64,000 nt of DNA from contig NZ_QCYM01000001.1 of assembly GCF_003075075.1 (NCBI RefSeq), positions 1-64,000 of the forward strand, given 5' to 3'. The translations under genes were made by a program, and so were the position numbers. This document shows positions 11,404 through 19,914 of the stretch, piece by piece. Position 1 is the stretch's first letter, and each line of letters starts with the position of its first letter. This DNA comes from Labrenzia sp. 011 (GTDB lineage Bacteria > Pseudomonadota > Alphaproteobacteria > Rhizobiales > Stappiaceae). Under the pieces are notes generated by a model. That model did not search any database, was not told where the DNA came from, and saw only the letters and a program-made list of their open reading frames with translations.

Positions 11404-12117
11404 TTATTCCTTCCAAACGCCTTCCCGGCGGAGCACGGCCTCGGCCGCGCTCTGTTCTGCGATCCGCTTGGAGCCGCCCTTGCCCTCGCCGGGCTTCAGG
11501 CCCTGCACGGTCACCGAAACGGTGAAATTCGGCTCATGATCGGGTCCGTCCCGGCTCGTAACCTCGTAATGGGGTGTCGGCAGGCTCTTGGACTGCGCCC
11601 ATTCCTGCAAGGTGGTCTTGGCGTCCCTGAGCGGTCCGGACCACGATAGCATACGCGGCTCCCAAAGGCGCTGGATAAACGCCTCGGCGGCTTCGAAGCC
11701 GCCATCCAGATAGATCGCGGCGATCACTGCCTCGCAGATATCGGCCAGCAGGGCGGTTTTCTTGCGTCCGCCGGTCTGGGCCTCCGCCAGGCCGATACGC
11801 ATGGCATCGCCGATACCCAGTTCCTGGGCGATCTCCGCGCAGGTCTCACGCTTGACCATATGGTTGAAACGCCGGGCCAGTTCGCCTTCGTCCGCCTTGG
11901 GAAAGTGATGATGCAGCATGGAGGCAATCGCCAGGCCGAGCACCCGGTCGCCGAGGAATTCCAGACGCTGATAGCTTCCCGCGACCGTTTCCGAAGGGGC
12001 GAGGGCGCTGGCATGCGTGAGGGCAATGCGCAGCAGCTCCAGGTCCTTGAACTCGTAATCCAGCGCTGCCTTCAGGGCTGAAATGGAATTCTTCTGTTGT
12101 AACGGTTGCTTGATCAT
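11404..12117 (-). CDS. rnc: Ribonuclease III
   Basis: A 237-residue double-strand-specific endoribonuclease for rRNA and mRNA processing. The signature LEFLGDRVLGLAI with catalytic acidic residues lies in the N-terminal domain, and a dsRNA-binding domain occupies the C-terminus (TTLQEWAQSKSLPTPHYEV to SKRIAEQSAAEAVL). The start MIKQPLQQ at 12117 gives family length; the longer open frame runs into lepB and is rejected. lepB is 46 nt upstream and era 7 nt downstream. Confidence 0.96.
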   Translation of the reverse strand: MIKQPLQQKNSISALKAALDYEFKDLELLRIALTHASALAPSETVAGSYQRLEFLGDRVLGLAIASMLHHHFPKADEGELARRFNHMVKRETCAEIAQELGIGDAMRIGLAEAQTGGRKKTALLADICEAVIAAIYLDGGFEAAEAFIQRLWEPRMLSWSGPLRDAKTTLQEWAQSKSLPTPHYEVTSRDGPDHEPNFTVSVTVQGLKPGEGKGGSKRIAEQSAAEAVLRREGVWKE

Positions 12118-12163
12118 GCGGCCTGCTTGGTCCTTCAACGGGGTCGGTCGCCGAACCGGGCGC

Positions 12164-12916
12164 TTAAAGCGTCCGGCCGATCCGCTCCCAGCGGACGCTC
12201 CAGGGCCAGGTCCAGATCTGCCAGGCCGGAGTTTCGTCCTTGATGGAGAAGAAGAGAACCTCGGCGCGTCCCATGAAGTTCTCGAACGGCACATAGCCGA
12301 CGCGGCTCAGAACCCGGCTGTCTATGGAGTTGTCGCGGTTGTCGCCCATCATGAAATAATGCCCCTCGGGCACCTTGTACTCGCGCGTGTTGTCGAGCTG
12401 TCCGCGGGTCGTGAGGTCGAGCGTGTCATAGGAGACGCCGTTGGGAAGGGTTTCGCGGAACCGCGGGACCCTGCGCACGATGCCGGACGGGGACTGTTCG
12501 ATATAGTCGTCGATCCGCTCGCGCTTGACCGGTTCGCCGTTGATATGAACGACACCCTCGATCACCTGGATCGTGTCGCCGGGCAGGCCGATCACCCGTT
12601 TGATATAGTCGATCGACGTGTCGGTCGGAAGCTTGAAGACAGCCACATCCCCGCGTTCCGGAGTTGAAGCGAAGACGCGACCGGAGAACGGACCCAGGCC
12701 GAAGGGAAAGGAGAAACGCGAGTAGCCGTAGCTGAATTTGGAAACGAACAGATAGTCGCCGATGAGCAGCGTGTCCTTCATGGATCCGGACGGGATATTG
12801 AACGGCTGGAACAGAAAGGTCCGGACGATCAGGGCCAGCAGAAGCGCCTGGACGATAACCTTCACGGTTTCATAAAGGCCGCCATCCTTTTCTTTCTTGT
12901 TATCTGACACGCTCAT
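12164..12916 (-). CDS. lepB: Signal peptidase I
   Basis: A 250-residue inner-membrane protease that removes signal peptides from Sec and Tat substrates. One N-terminal membrane segment (about 17-36) precedes catalytic Ser45 (IPSGSMKDTL) and Lys106 (DYIKRVIGLPGD), the Ser/Lys dyad. Box E (GDNRDNSIDSR) is present. It heads the lepB-rnc-era-recO run. In many alphaproteobacteria acpS sits directly upstream; here that space is 268 nt with no gene. Confidence 0.97.
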   Translation of the reverse strand: MSVSDNKKEKDGGLYETVKVIVQALLLALIVRTFLFQPFNIPSGSMKDTLLIGDYLFVSKFSYGYSRFSFPFGLGPFSGRVFASTPERGDVAVFKLPTDTSIDYIKRVIGLPGDTIQVIEGVVHINGEPVKRERIDDYIEQSPSGIVRRVPRFRETLPNGVSYDTLDLTTRGQLDNTREYKVPEGHYFMMGDNRDNSIDSRVLSRVGYVPFENFMGRAEVLFFSIKDETPAWQIWTWPWSVRWERIGRTL

Positions 12917-13184
12917 ATTGTCCCTTAGACAGGTTGTCCGGAAATCCGGAGGGAGTAGCCGCTGTTCAGCGGGACTCTTAGCTCTTCAATCGAGTGGAAG
13001 CAATGCGGGGATGGCTTCCCGTGAATGGTCATACCCTTAAAAAACGGACAGACTGGTCCGTCGCGGACAGATCTGCAAAACACCGCGCCATTTTGTCTCG
13101 CCCGGACCGGAGAGAGGTCCGTTCGCGCGTGCAGGAGCCCGCCGTTGTGGCCGCAGTCGCGTGCGAGAAACGTCCGGCGCGCGC

Positions 13185-13787
13185 TCAAGCGCCGCCGTCG
13201 TCCCCCATCGCCCTGTCCGGTGCAGGGAAAAGACGGCCGTTCTTGCCGGCGAGTGTCCTCCGGCGACGGCGCTGATAGACCTCGACGCTCTTGAGGACGA
13301 CCACGTAGGAAATCGTTCCCACGATCAGGCCAAGAGGAACCGCGCCGATGAACATCGGTTTGAGCATCGGCCACAGGGCGTCGAAGGACCTTTCCCAAAG
13401 CCCGTGCTGAAACTGCTGGTGGACCTGGTGCGGGTCGGCTCTCGGCGCCCGCCCGTGCAGAACCCACTGGCCGATCTTGTAGGTCAGCGCCCAGATGAAG
13501 GGGAAAGTCAGCGGGTTGCCGACGGAAGTGCCAAGCGCGGCGGCAATAAGATTGCCGCGAAGCACATAGGCAAGGGCGAAAGCGGTCAGGAAGTGAAAGC
13601 CGATCAACGGCGTGAAGGACGCGAAGGCCCCGGCGGCGAAACCGATGGCGATGGTATGCGGTGTTGCCGTCAGCCGCAGCACCCGTTTGCCGAAATAGCG
13701 CGTCGACCGGGCCCAGCTGTTGCGTGGCCACACGGCAACCCGCAGGCGCTCGATACGGGTCGGCCTATTTCTTCGACGAAACAGCAT
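13185..13787 (-). CDS. DUF2062 membrane protein
   Basis: A 200-residue integral membrane protein with the DUF2062 core: a hydrophobic hairpin around ATPHTIAIGFAAGAFASFTPLIGFH, the conserved GTSVGNPLTFPFIW segment, and a last membrane helix near residue 150. The function is unknown. It lies between pyrE and lepB, its frequent place in Hyphomicrobiales, 39 nt after the pyrE stop. A 268-residue frame covers the same bases in another register and has no family features. Confidence 0.85.
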   Translation of the reverse strand: MLFRRRNRPTRIERLRVAVWPRNSWARSTRYFGKRVLRLTATPHTIAIGFAAGAFASFTPLIGFHFLTAFALAYVLRGNLIAAALGTSVGNPLTFPFIWALTYKIGQWVLHGRAPRADPHQVHQQFQHGLWERSFDALWPMLKPMFIGAVPLGLIVGTISYVVVLKSVEVYQRRRRRTLAGKNGRLFPAPDRAMGDDGGA

Positions 13788-13826
13788 GGGGTTGAGGTGA
13801 TCTCCGTTGTTCCAGCGCGTTCCTGA

Positions 13827-14408
13827 TCAGCTCAATCCGCGGCTGCCCGGCTTGACCGCAGGCAAGGCCGCCAGTTCGGGCGGAAGTTTGTCCGGTTCAT
13901 AGGCAGGCACCTTGTATTGCGCCAGGGCGACGACCGGAACGGACGCATCCGCTTCACCGCCCGAGCGGTCGATGAGACATGCGACTGCGAGGACTTCAGC
14001 ACCAAGAGATTTCAACGAGGTTACCGTTTCCCGGCTGGAGAGCCCGGTTGTCACGATATCCTCGACAACAATGACCCGTGCTCCCTCGGGAAGCTCGAAA
14101 CGGCGCAGGCGGAATTCGCCGTCCTCGCGCTCCACCCACATTGCCGGCACGCCGAGATGACGCGCGGTTTCGTATCCCGGAATGAGGCCGCCCAGAGCAG
14201 GGGAGACGATATAGTCGATCCTGCCGAGGCCGGAAGCCCGGATCTTTTCCGCCAGCGCCTTGCACAGCTTCTCGGTCTTGTCCGGATACATGAACACCCG
14301 GGCCTTTTGCAGGAACACCGGGCTGCGCAGCCCGGATGTCAGGATGAAATGCCCTTCGAGAATCGCGCCGGCCTCCCGGAACAGGGACAATACTTCGTCT
14401 CGTGTCAT
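13827..14408 (-). CDS. pyrE: Orotate phosphoribosyltransferase
   Basis: A 193-residue enzyme joining orotate to PRPP in UMP synthesis. The PRPP-binding loop is [15 protein letters not shown] (about residues 110-124), and the N-terminal [13 protein letters not shown] and [15 protein letters not shown] are typical of the archaeal/alphaproteobacterial PyrE type. It lies 29 nt downstream of rsh on the same strand and is likely in the same transcript. Confidence 0.95.
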   Translation of the reverse strand: MTRDEVLSLFREAGAILEGHFILTSGLRSPVFLQKARVFMYPDKTEKLCKALAEKIRASGLGRIDYIVSPALGGLIPGYETARHLGVPAMWVEREDGEFRLRRFELPEGARVIVVEDIVTTGLSSRETVTSLKSLGAEVLAVACLIDRSGGEADASVPVVALAQYKVPAYEPDKLPPELAALPAVKPGSRGLS

Positions 14409-14437
14409 AAAATATGTTCCCTCAATCTGGTGCGCAG

Positions 14438-16684
14438 CTATCCGTTGACCCGGCTGACGCTTGAAACATTCGGTTTGGAACGCAATTGATTGATGATCCG
14501 GTTCAGATGCTTCAGGTCCCAGACTTCCAGATCGATGACCATTTCATGGAAGTCGGCCGCCCGCTGCATCATTTTCACATTGCCGATGTTTCCGCTGTTT
14601 TCTCCGATCACCTGGGCGATGGTAGCAAGTGAGCCGGGCTCATTGATCGCCGAGATCTTCAGACGCGCCGGAAACCGTTCCGGATTGTCGACATCGATAT
14701 CCCACCTGACATCCACCCAGCGCTCGGTCTGATCGTCGAATTCCTTCAGGGCGGGCGACTGTATGGGATAGATGGTCAATCCTTCCGAAGGGGTCAAGAT
14801 ACCCACGATGCGATCTCCGGGAACCGCGCCGCCATCGGGGGCGAAGGTGACCGGAATATCGCCGGACAGACCGCGGATCGGCAGGGCGGGACCGTCCCCG
14901 CTTGCATCGGCGGGGCCGGAGACCTGCAGGTCCTGGTCCACTTCGCCCGGCGGAATGCGGAACTTCAGCCCCTGTCCCTTTTTCAGGCCGAACCAGCCTT
15001 CTTCCATCGGCGGCCCGGCAATGGCCACCCGCTCGTCCTGATAGTCGGGATGCGCCGACTTCAGGATCGCCTGGGCACTCAGGTCACCCCTACCGACGGC
15101 AGCCAGCAGATCGGCGACGCTGGCCTGGTGATGTTCGTCCAGAACCGCTTCCAGAAGATCTTCCGAATAGGCTTTCTCGGCCCGGGCGAAGGCCCGCTTG
15201 AGGATATGCTCGCCGAGCGCGCCATATTGCTTGCGCACGGATTCGCGTGTGGCGCGTCGGATGGCCGCGCGGGCCTTGCCTGTCACCGCGATGGTTTCCC
15301 AGGCGGGCGGCGGAGTTTGCGCGGGCGAGCGGATGATTTCCACCTCGTCCCCATTGTGGAGTTCTGTCACCAGCGGCATGATCTTGCCGTTGATCTTGCA
15401 GCCGACACAGGTATTGCCGATGCCGGTGTGGACCGCATAGGCGAAATCGATCGGCGTCGCGCCGCGCGGCAGGGCAATCAGGCGGCCCTTGGGCGTGAAG
15501 CAGAACACCTGGTCGTGGAAAAGCTCCAGCTTGGTGTTTTCCAGAAACTCCTCGGGCGTATCGCCCTGGGCGAGCAGTTCCGTGGTCCGCCGCAGCCATT
15601 CGAAGGCGCGAAAGTCCTCCGAGTAGTGGGCAATGTTGCGGCCGCCGAATTCACCGTCCTTGTAAAGGGCATGCGCCGCGATACCGTATTCGGCGACCCG
15701 GTCCATGGAAATGGTCCGGATCTGCAGTTCGACACGCTGGCGCGAGGGGCCGACAATGGTGGTGTGAATCGACTTGTAGTCGTTCTGCTTCGGCGTCGAG
15801 ATGTAATCCTTGAACCGGCCGGGAACGGTCGGCCAGGTCGTGTGGATGACCCCCAGGACCCGGTAGCAGGCTTCGACCGTGCCGACGGTTACCCGGAAGC
15901 CGTAGATGTCGGAAAGCTGTTCGAAACCGATCGCCTTGCGCTGCATCTTGCGGAAAATCGAATAGGGGCGCTTCTCGCGGCCCTTGACCACGGCGGCCAT
16001 GCCGCGCTCGCTGAGCCGTTCGGTCAGGGTGGTTTCGATCTCCAGGATCAGGTCCCGGTTGCGCTCGCGCAGGTCATCCAGCCGTTCGGTGATGGTTTCA
16101 TAGGCTTCCGGATTGAGGGTGCGGAAGGAAATGTCCTCCAGCTCTTCGCGCATGTCATGCATGCCCATGCGGCCGGCCAGCGGCGCATAGATCTCCATGG
16201 TTTCTTCCGCGATGCGCCCGCGCTTGTGTTCCGGCATGTGGTGAAGCGTGCGCATGTTGTGCAGGCGGTCTGCCAGTTTCACCAGCAGCACGCGCACATC
16301 GTCGGCAATGGCAAGAAGAAGCTTGCGGAAGTTCTCCGCCTGATTGGCTTTCTGGGACACCAGGTCCAGCCGCTTGATCTTGGTCAGGCCCTCGACCAGC
16401 TTGCCGATTTCCTCGCCGAACAGACTGTCGATTTCCGCACGGGTGGCGTCGGTGTCCTCGATCGTGTCGTGCAGCAGCGCGACGGCAATGGTCGCATCAT
16501 CCAGACGCAGATTGGTCAGGATGGCGGCAACTTCGAGAGGATGGGAAAAATAGGGGTCGCCCGATGCGCGCATCTGGGAGCCATGCTTCTGCATGGCATA
16601 GACGTAAGCCTTGTTGAGCAAGGCTTCGTCCGCGTCCGGATTGTAGCGTGTAACCCGTTCTACGAGTTCGTATTGACGCATCAT
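14438..16684 (-). CDS. rsh: Bifunctional (p)ppGpp synthetase/hydrolase RSH
   Basis: A 748-residue single RelA/SpoT homologue that makes and degrades (p)ppGpp in the stringent response. The hydrolase domain carries the metal pair His72-Asp73 (LLHDTIEDT). The synthetase domain has [20 protein letters not shown] (about 390-450) and C-terminal ACT (about 665-748) regulatory domains follow. With both catalytic motifs intact it should be bifunctional. There is no strong Shine-Dalgarno before the tandem ATGATG. rpoZ upstream ends in its own terminator, so rsh needs read-through or a private promoter. Confidence 0.96.
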   Translation of the reverse strand: MMRQYELVERVTRYNPDADEALLNKAYVYAMQKHGSQMRASGDPYFSHPLEVAAILTNLRLDDATIAVALLHDTIEDTDATRAEIDSLFGEEIGKLVEGLTKIKRLDLVSQKANQAENFRKLLLAIADDVRVLLVKLADRLHNMRTLHHMPEHKRGRIAEETMEIYAPLAGRMGMHDMREELEDISFRTLNPEAYETITERLDDLRERNRDLILEIETTLTERLSERGMAAVVKGREKRPYSIFRKMQRKAIGFEQLSDIYGFRVTVGTVEACYRVLGVIHTTWPTVPGRFKDYISTPKQNDYKSIHTTIVGPSRQRVELQIRTISMDRVAEYGIAAHALYKDGEFGGRNIAHYSEDFRAFEWLRRTTELLAQGDTPEEFLENTKLELFHDQVFCFTPKGRLIALPRGATPIDFAYAVHTGIGNTCVGCKINGKIMPLVTELHNGDEVEIIRSPAQTPPPAWETIAVTGKARAAIRRATRESVRKQYGALGEHILKRAFARAEKAYSEDLLEAVLDEHHQASVADLLAAVGRGDLSAQAILKSAHPDYQDERVAIAGPPMEEGWFGLKKGQGLKFRIPPGEVDQDLQVSGPADASGDGPALPIRGLSGDIPVTFAPDGGAVPGDRIVGILTPSEGLTIYPIQSPALKEFDDQTERWVDVRWDIDVDNPERFPARLKISAINEPGSLATIAQVIGENSGNIGNVKMMQRAADFHEMVIDLEVWDLKHLNRIINQLRSKPNVSSVSRVNG

Positions 16685-16730
16685 GGCCGTAACCGACTCC
16701 GGCGACCGGCCGGGGCATCAGCAGGATGTA

Positions 16731-16781
16731 CAAAAAAAACAGGCCGAAGCGCCAGCCGGGGCCGGGTGCGCTTCAGACCTG
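16731..16781 (-). terminator. Rho-independent terminator of rpoZ
   Basis: On the minus strand a 13-bp stem with one mismatch and one bulge (CAGGTCTGAAGCGC against GCGCTTCGGCCTG) is followed by eight consecutive T. It begins 15 nt after the rpoZ stop and ends 46 nt before the rsh start. Confidence 0.9.
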
Positions 16782-16795
16782 CCTGTGACGAAAAA

Positions 16796-17197
16796 TCACA
16801 CGTCGTCGGTTCGCTCCGGCGGGACCAGGCCTTCGAGGCCACGCAGAAGGTCTTCTTCGGACATGCGGTCGAATTCCACCGCGCCGTCGTCCACAGCATT
16901 GACCTGGGTGACCTGCTGCTGACCGGCGGAAGGAACGACCGGAACGGCATCCGCTTCCGGCTCGTCGACTTCCACAAACTTTTGCAGCGAGTGGATCAGG
17001 TCTTCCTTCATGTCTTCCGGGCTGACGGTCTGCTCGGCGATTTCACGCAGGGCAACGACAGGGTTCTTGTCGTTGTCGCGATCGATGGTCAGCGGAGAAC
17101 CGCTGGAAATCATGCGAGCGCGATGCGCAGCAATCAACACCAGCTCAAACCGGTTTTCGACCTTGTCGATGCAGTCCTCGACGGTCACGCGCGCCAT
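16796..17197 (-). CDS. rpoZ: RNA polymerase omega subunit
   Basis: A 133-residue assembly subunit of RNA polymerase and part of one ppGpp site. The conserved N-terminus [28 protein letters not shown] is followed by the [10 protein letters not shown] motif. The acidic, glutamine-rich tail (residues 80-133) is typical of alphaproteobacterial omega. GGAGA precedes the ATG by 7 nt. It stands next to rsh, as in most proteobacteria, but a terminator separates them. Confidence 0.97.
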   Translation of the reverse strand: MARVTVEDCIDKVENRFELVLIAAHRARMISSGSPLTIDRDNDKNPVVALREIAEQTVSPEDMKEDLIHSLQKFVEVDEPEADAVPVVPSAGQQQVTQVNAVDDGAVEFDRMSEEDLLRGLEGLVPPERTDDV

Positions 17198-17601
17198 TCG
17201 ACGTCTCCATAGGCTTAAGGAACTTGAAGAACCAGCGTATAGTGTTCACGTTTCCAAAAAGCAACCCCCCGCCCGGTCAGAGGCGGCACAGTTGCGGTTT
17301 TGGGGGGAGGCAGTTACTTTTGCCTGAATTCTCGCCTGTTTTTTCAAAGGGGCTCTCGCTTTTGCATTGCGGCACTCCAATATAATGGTGTAGGGCACTT
17401 CAACGGTCCGACAAAGAATCAAAAAGATCGTTGGAAAAAACAAGAAAATAAGCTGTCTGGAGCTGCAAAAATCGGCAGTTTCAGCACAGCAAATATGTGT
17501 TGTTTAAACCATTGGACAAGCCGGACCGGGCTGCGGGAAGCAGGGTTCGCCGTCACGGATTGAAAAACAGCACATATCCACTCGGAAAGGTTTCAAATAA
17601 G
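17198..17601. other. Divergent intergenic region between rpoZ and the NYN gene
   Basis: 404 nt without a supported gene. The left end holds the rpoZ promoter. The middle (17300-17520) is clearly more A/T-rich than its surroundings and should hold the promoter of the NYN gene, but no single -35/-10 pair stands out. The open frame that enters the NYN gene from 17497 lacks family residues before Met at 17602. Confidence 0.6.
17236..17264 (-). promoter_or_regulatory. Predicted sigma70 promoter of rpoZ
   Basis: On the minus strand, TTGCTT (17264-17259) and TATACG (17241-17236) are 17 bp apart and end 39 nt before the rpoZ ATG. This is a prediction from hexamer match and spacing only. Confidence 0.5.
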
Positions 17602-18195
17602 ATGTTTGACGCTCGAGAGAAAGTTGCTTTGTTCATTGACGGAGCCAACTTGTATTCGACGGCCAAAGCCATCGGCTTCGATATCGACTACAAGCGTCTG
17701 CTGAAAGAATTTCAGGGACATGCGTATCTTCTGCGCGCCTATTATTACACGGCGCTGATCGAGGATCAGGAATATTCCTCCATTCGTCCCCTGATCGACT
17801 GGCTGGACTACAACGGCTACAAGGTCATCACGAAGCCCGTGAAGGAATTCGTGGACAGTGCCGGTCGCCGCAAGGTCAAGGGCAACATGGATATCGAGCT
17901 CGCTGTCGATGCCATGGAGCTGGTCGAATCCGTTGATCATATCGTGCTGTTCTCCGGCGACGGCGATTTCCGGTCGCTTGTCGAGGCGCTGCAGCGCAAG
18001 GGCCGCAAGGTCAGCGTTGTCTCGACGCTGAAAACCCAGCCGCCGATGATTGCCGACGATCTGCGCCGGCAGGCGGACCACTTCATCGACCTGGCAAGTC
18101 TTGCCAACAAGATCGGTCGCGATCCGTCCGAGCGTCCCGTGCGTCCGCAGATGGTCGCCGAAGTCGACGACGATGACGAGGACGACGACTACTAA
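17602..18195 (+). CDS. NYN domain protein, LabA/DUF88 type
   Basis: A 197-residue PIN-like NYN nuclease-fold protein. The acidic residues expected of the metal site are present: Asp13 (FIDGANLY), Asp97 (KGNMDIELAVD), and Asp120 and Asp122 (FSGDGDF). The C-terminus is a run of Asp/Glu residues. NYN proteins are presumed ribonucleases, but this subgroup is uncharacterised in alphaproteobacteria. Start at 17602 with GGAAAGG about 11 nt upstream. A uracil-DNA glycosylase gene begins 9 nt after the stop, so the two probably form an operon. Confidence 0.88.
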   Translation: MFDAREKVALFIDGANLYSTAKAIGFDIDYKRLLKEFQGHAYLLRAYYYTALIEDQEYSSIRPLIDWLDYNGYKVITKPVKEFVDSAGRRKVKGNMDIELAVDAMELVESVDHIVLFSGDGDFRSLVEALQRKGRKVSVVSTLKTQPPMIADDLRRQADHFIDLASLANKIGRDPSERPVRPQMVAEVDDDDEDDDY

Positions 18196-18204
18196 GGCCG
18201 GCCC

Positions 18205-18864
18205 ATGCCTCTGGCGAACGCAGATCTGGGACCGGTCGAGCCGCCTTCGAACTGTTCCGCATGCCCCCGGCTTGTCGCTTTTCGCGACGAGCTGAAGGCG
18301 CTTCATCCCGACTGGCACAATGCACCCGTACCGTCTTTCGGGTCGGCCTCGCCGCGTCTTCTGGTCATCGGACTGGCGCCGGGCATGAAGGGGGCGAACT
18401 GCACCGGCCGGCCGTTCACCGGCGATTACGCCGGCGACCTGCTTTACCGAACCCTGCTGGACTATGACTTCGCCGAGGGCACCTATCTCGCGCGGCTCGA
18501 TGACGGCCTGATGCTGAAGAACGCCCTGATCACCAATGCGGTTCGCTGCCTGCCGCCGCAGAACAAGCCGACCGGCGAGGAGATCAGGACCTGTCGGCCC
18601 TATCTGCTGGCGACACTGGCCGCCAATCCCTCCATTCGCGCCGTGCTGGCGCTCGGACGGATCGCCCATGAGACCTTCCTGTCGGCGCTGGAGCTCAGGC
18701 GGGCGGGATTTCCCTTCTCCCACGGGGCGCAGCATGAACTGCCCGGATACGGCATGGACCTGTTCGACAGTTATCACTGCTCACGCTACAACACCAATAC
18801 CGGCCGTCTGACGGAAGACATGTTCAGATCCGTCTTCGACAAGATCCGCCTGCATATTCCCTAG
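18205..18864 (+). CDS. Uracil-DNA glycosylase, family 5 (UDGb), iron-sulfur type
   Basis: A 219-residue base-excision repair enzyme that removes uracil and other deaminated bases. Motif A GLAPGMKGANCTGRPFTGD (56-74) and the C-terminal YNTNTGRLT place it in UDGb rather than the family 4 or Ung classes. Four cysteines (17, 20, 115, 130) are spaced to hold a [4Fe-4S] cluster. The motif that usually reads HPS is HCS here. It follows the NYN gene after 9 nt and converges on bpt. Confidence 0.9.
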   Translation: MPLANADLGPVEPPSNCSACPRLVAFRDELKALHPDWHNAPVPSFGSASPRLLVIGLAPGMKGANCTGRPFTGDYAGDLLYRTLLDYDFAEGTYLARLDDGLMLKNALITNAVRCLPPQNKPTGEEIRTCRPYLLATLAANPSIRAVLALGRIAHETFLSALELRRAGFPFSHGAQHELPGYGMDLFDSYHCSRYNTNTGRLTEDMFRSVFDKIRLHIP

Positions 18865-18900
18865 CAGCCGCGCTTTTCGCAGCCGTTCCCCAGGGGGCGG

Positions 18901-19668
18901 TCAAGTCCTGATATGCGCGTCCGCGTCGACAAGCACCCAGCCGTTCGGTCCCAGATGTTCCTGAGGCCGGAACCGGGCCTTGTAGGCCATCTTGGCGGAG
19001 CCTTCGACCCAATAGCCGAGATAGACGTAAGGCAGACGCAGTTTCCGCGCCCGGTTGATGTGGTCGAGAATCATGTAGGTGCCCAGCGCCGTGCGCTCAT
19101 AGGCCGGATCGTAGAAGGAATAGACCATCGACAGCCCGTCGGAGAGCTGGTCGGAGAGCGCGACGCCCAGTAGCGGGCCTTCGCCTGCGCCGGTCAGGAA
19201 ACTGTCCGGCCCCCGGCGCCGGTATTCCAGCACCAGCGTCTCGACATGGGTGTCTTCGACCATCATCGCATAGTCGAGAACGCTCATCTCCGTCATGCCG
19301 CCGTTCTCGTGCCGGGCCTGCAGATAGTCGCGGAAGAGATCATATTGTTCGGCCGACGGGCTCGGGGGAAGGCGGGTGCCGACAATGTCCGTGCCGGACT
19401 TCCAGACGCGCTTGAAGGATCTGGTCCATTTGAAATCGTCCACGCGCACGCGCACGGAAATGCAGGCCTGGCATTTTTCACAGGCCGGCCGGTAGGCAAT
19501 GTTCTGGCTGCGGCGGAAACCGCCCTGCGTCAGAACCTCGTTGAGCGCCGGAGCGTTGTGCCCGACCAGATGCGTGAAGACCTTGCGCTCCTGTCTGCCC
19601 TCCAGATAGGGGCAGGGCGCGGGCGCCGTCAGATAGAATTGCGGATGATCCGTTGGGTGCCGTGTCAC
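18901..19668 (-). CDS. bpt: Aspartate/glutamate leucyltransferase (N-end rule)
   Basis: A 255-residue aminoacyl-tRNA-protein transferase that puts Leu on N-terminal Asp/Glu and so marks proteins for ClpS/ClpAP. The N-terminal CPYL and the cysteine pair in [12 protein letters not shown] lie in the N-terminal ATE domain. The GNAT-like C-terminal domain includes YSFYDP and [20 protein letters not shown]. It is the usual length for Bpt. The chromosomal neighbours do not inform function. Confidence 0.95.
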   Translation of the reverse strand: MTRHPTDHPQFYLTAPAPCPYLEGRQERKVFTHLVGHNAPALNEVLTQGGFRRSQNIAYRPACEKCQACISVRVRVDDFKWTRSFKRVWKSGTDIVGTRLPPSPSAEQYDLFRDYLQARHENGGMTEMSVLDYAMMVEDTHVETLVLEYRRRGPDSFLTGAGEGPLLGVALSDQLSDGLSMVYSFYDPAYERTALGTYMILDHINRARKLRLPYVYLGYWVEGSAKMAYKARFRPQEHLGPNGWVLVDADAHIRT

Positions 19669-19914
19669 CGTTTTATCCCGCGAAACTTCTGGGTTCGATC
19701 GAAGACCGCAGAGCGGTGGTCATATCCCATTTCCGCGCCAGAGCCGAGAGGTCTGCCGCAAACCCGCAGCTGCGCCGGTCAAGGAGCGCACCGTCGCCTG
19801 CCGGGAGGCGCTGTACAGCTTGCCAGGGCGAAGGGGCCGGTCCGGGCAACGCGCCTTGCCGGCAAGGGGCGGTTCGATGGGGAATGATCAAGGCTCTTCG
19901 GTCGTCCTCCACAC

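Noticed and set aside
12925..13731. 268-codon open frame on the minus strand overlapping the DUF2062 gene
   Set aside because: It covers the same bases in another register, is Arg/Pro/Ala-rich without family motifs, and DUF2062 has clear conserved segments.
15050..17212. 720-codon open frame on the plus strand opposite rsh and rpoZ
   Set aside because: Antisense shadow of two well-supported genes in GC-rich DNA; it also runs through the rpoZ terminator and promoter.
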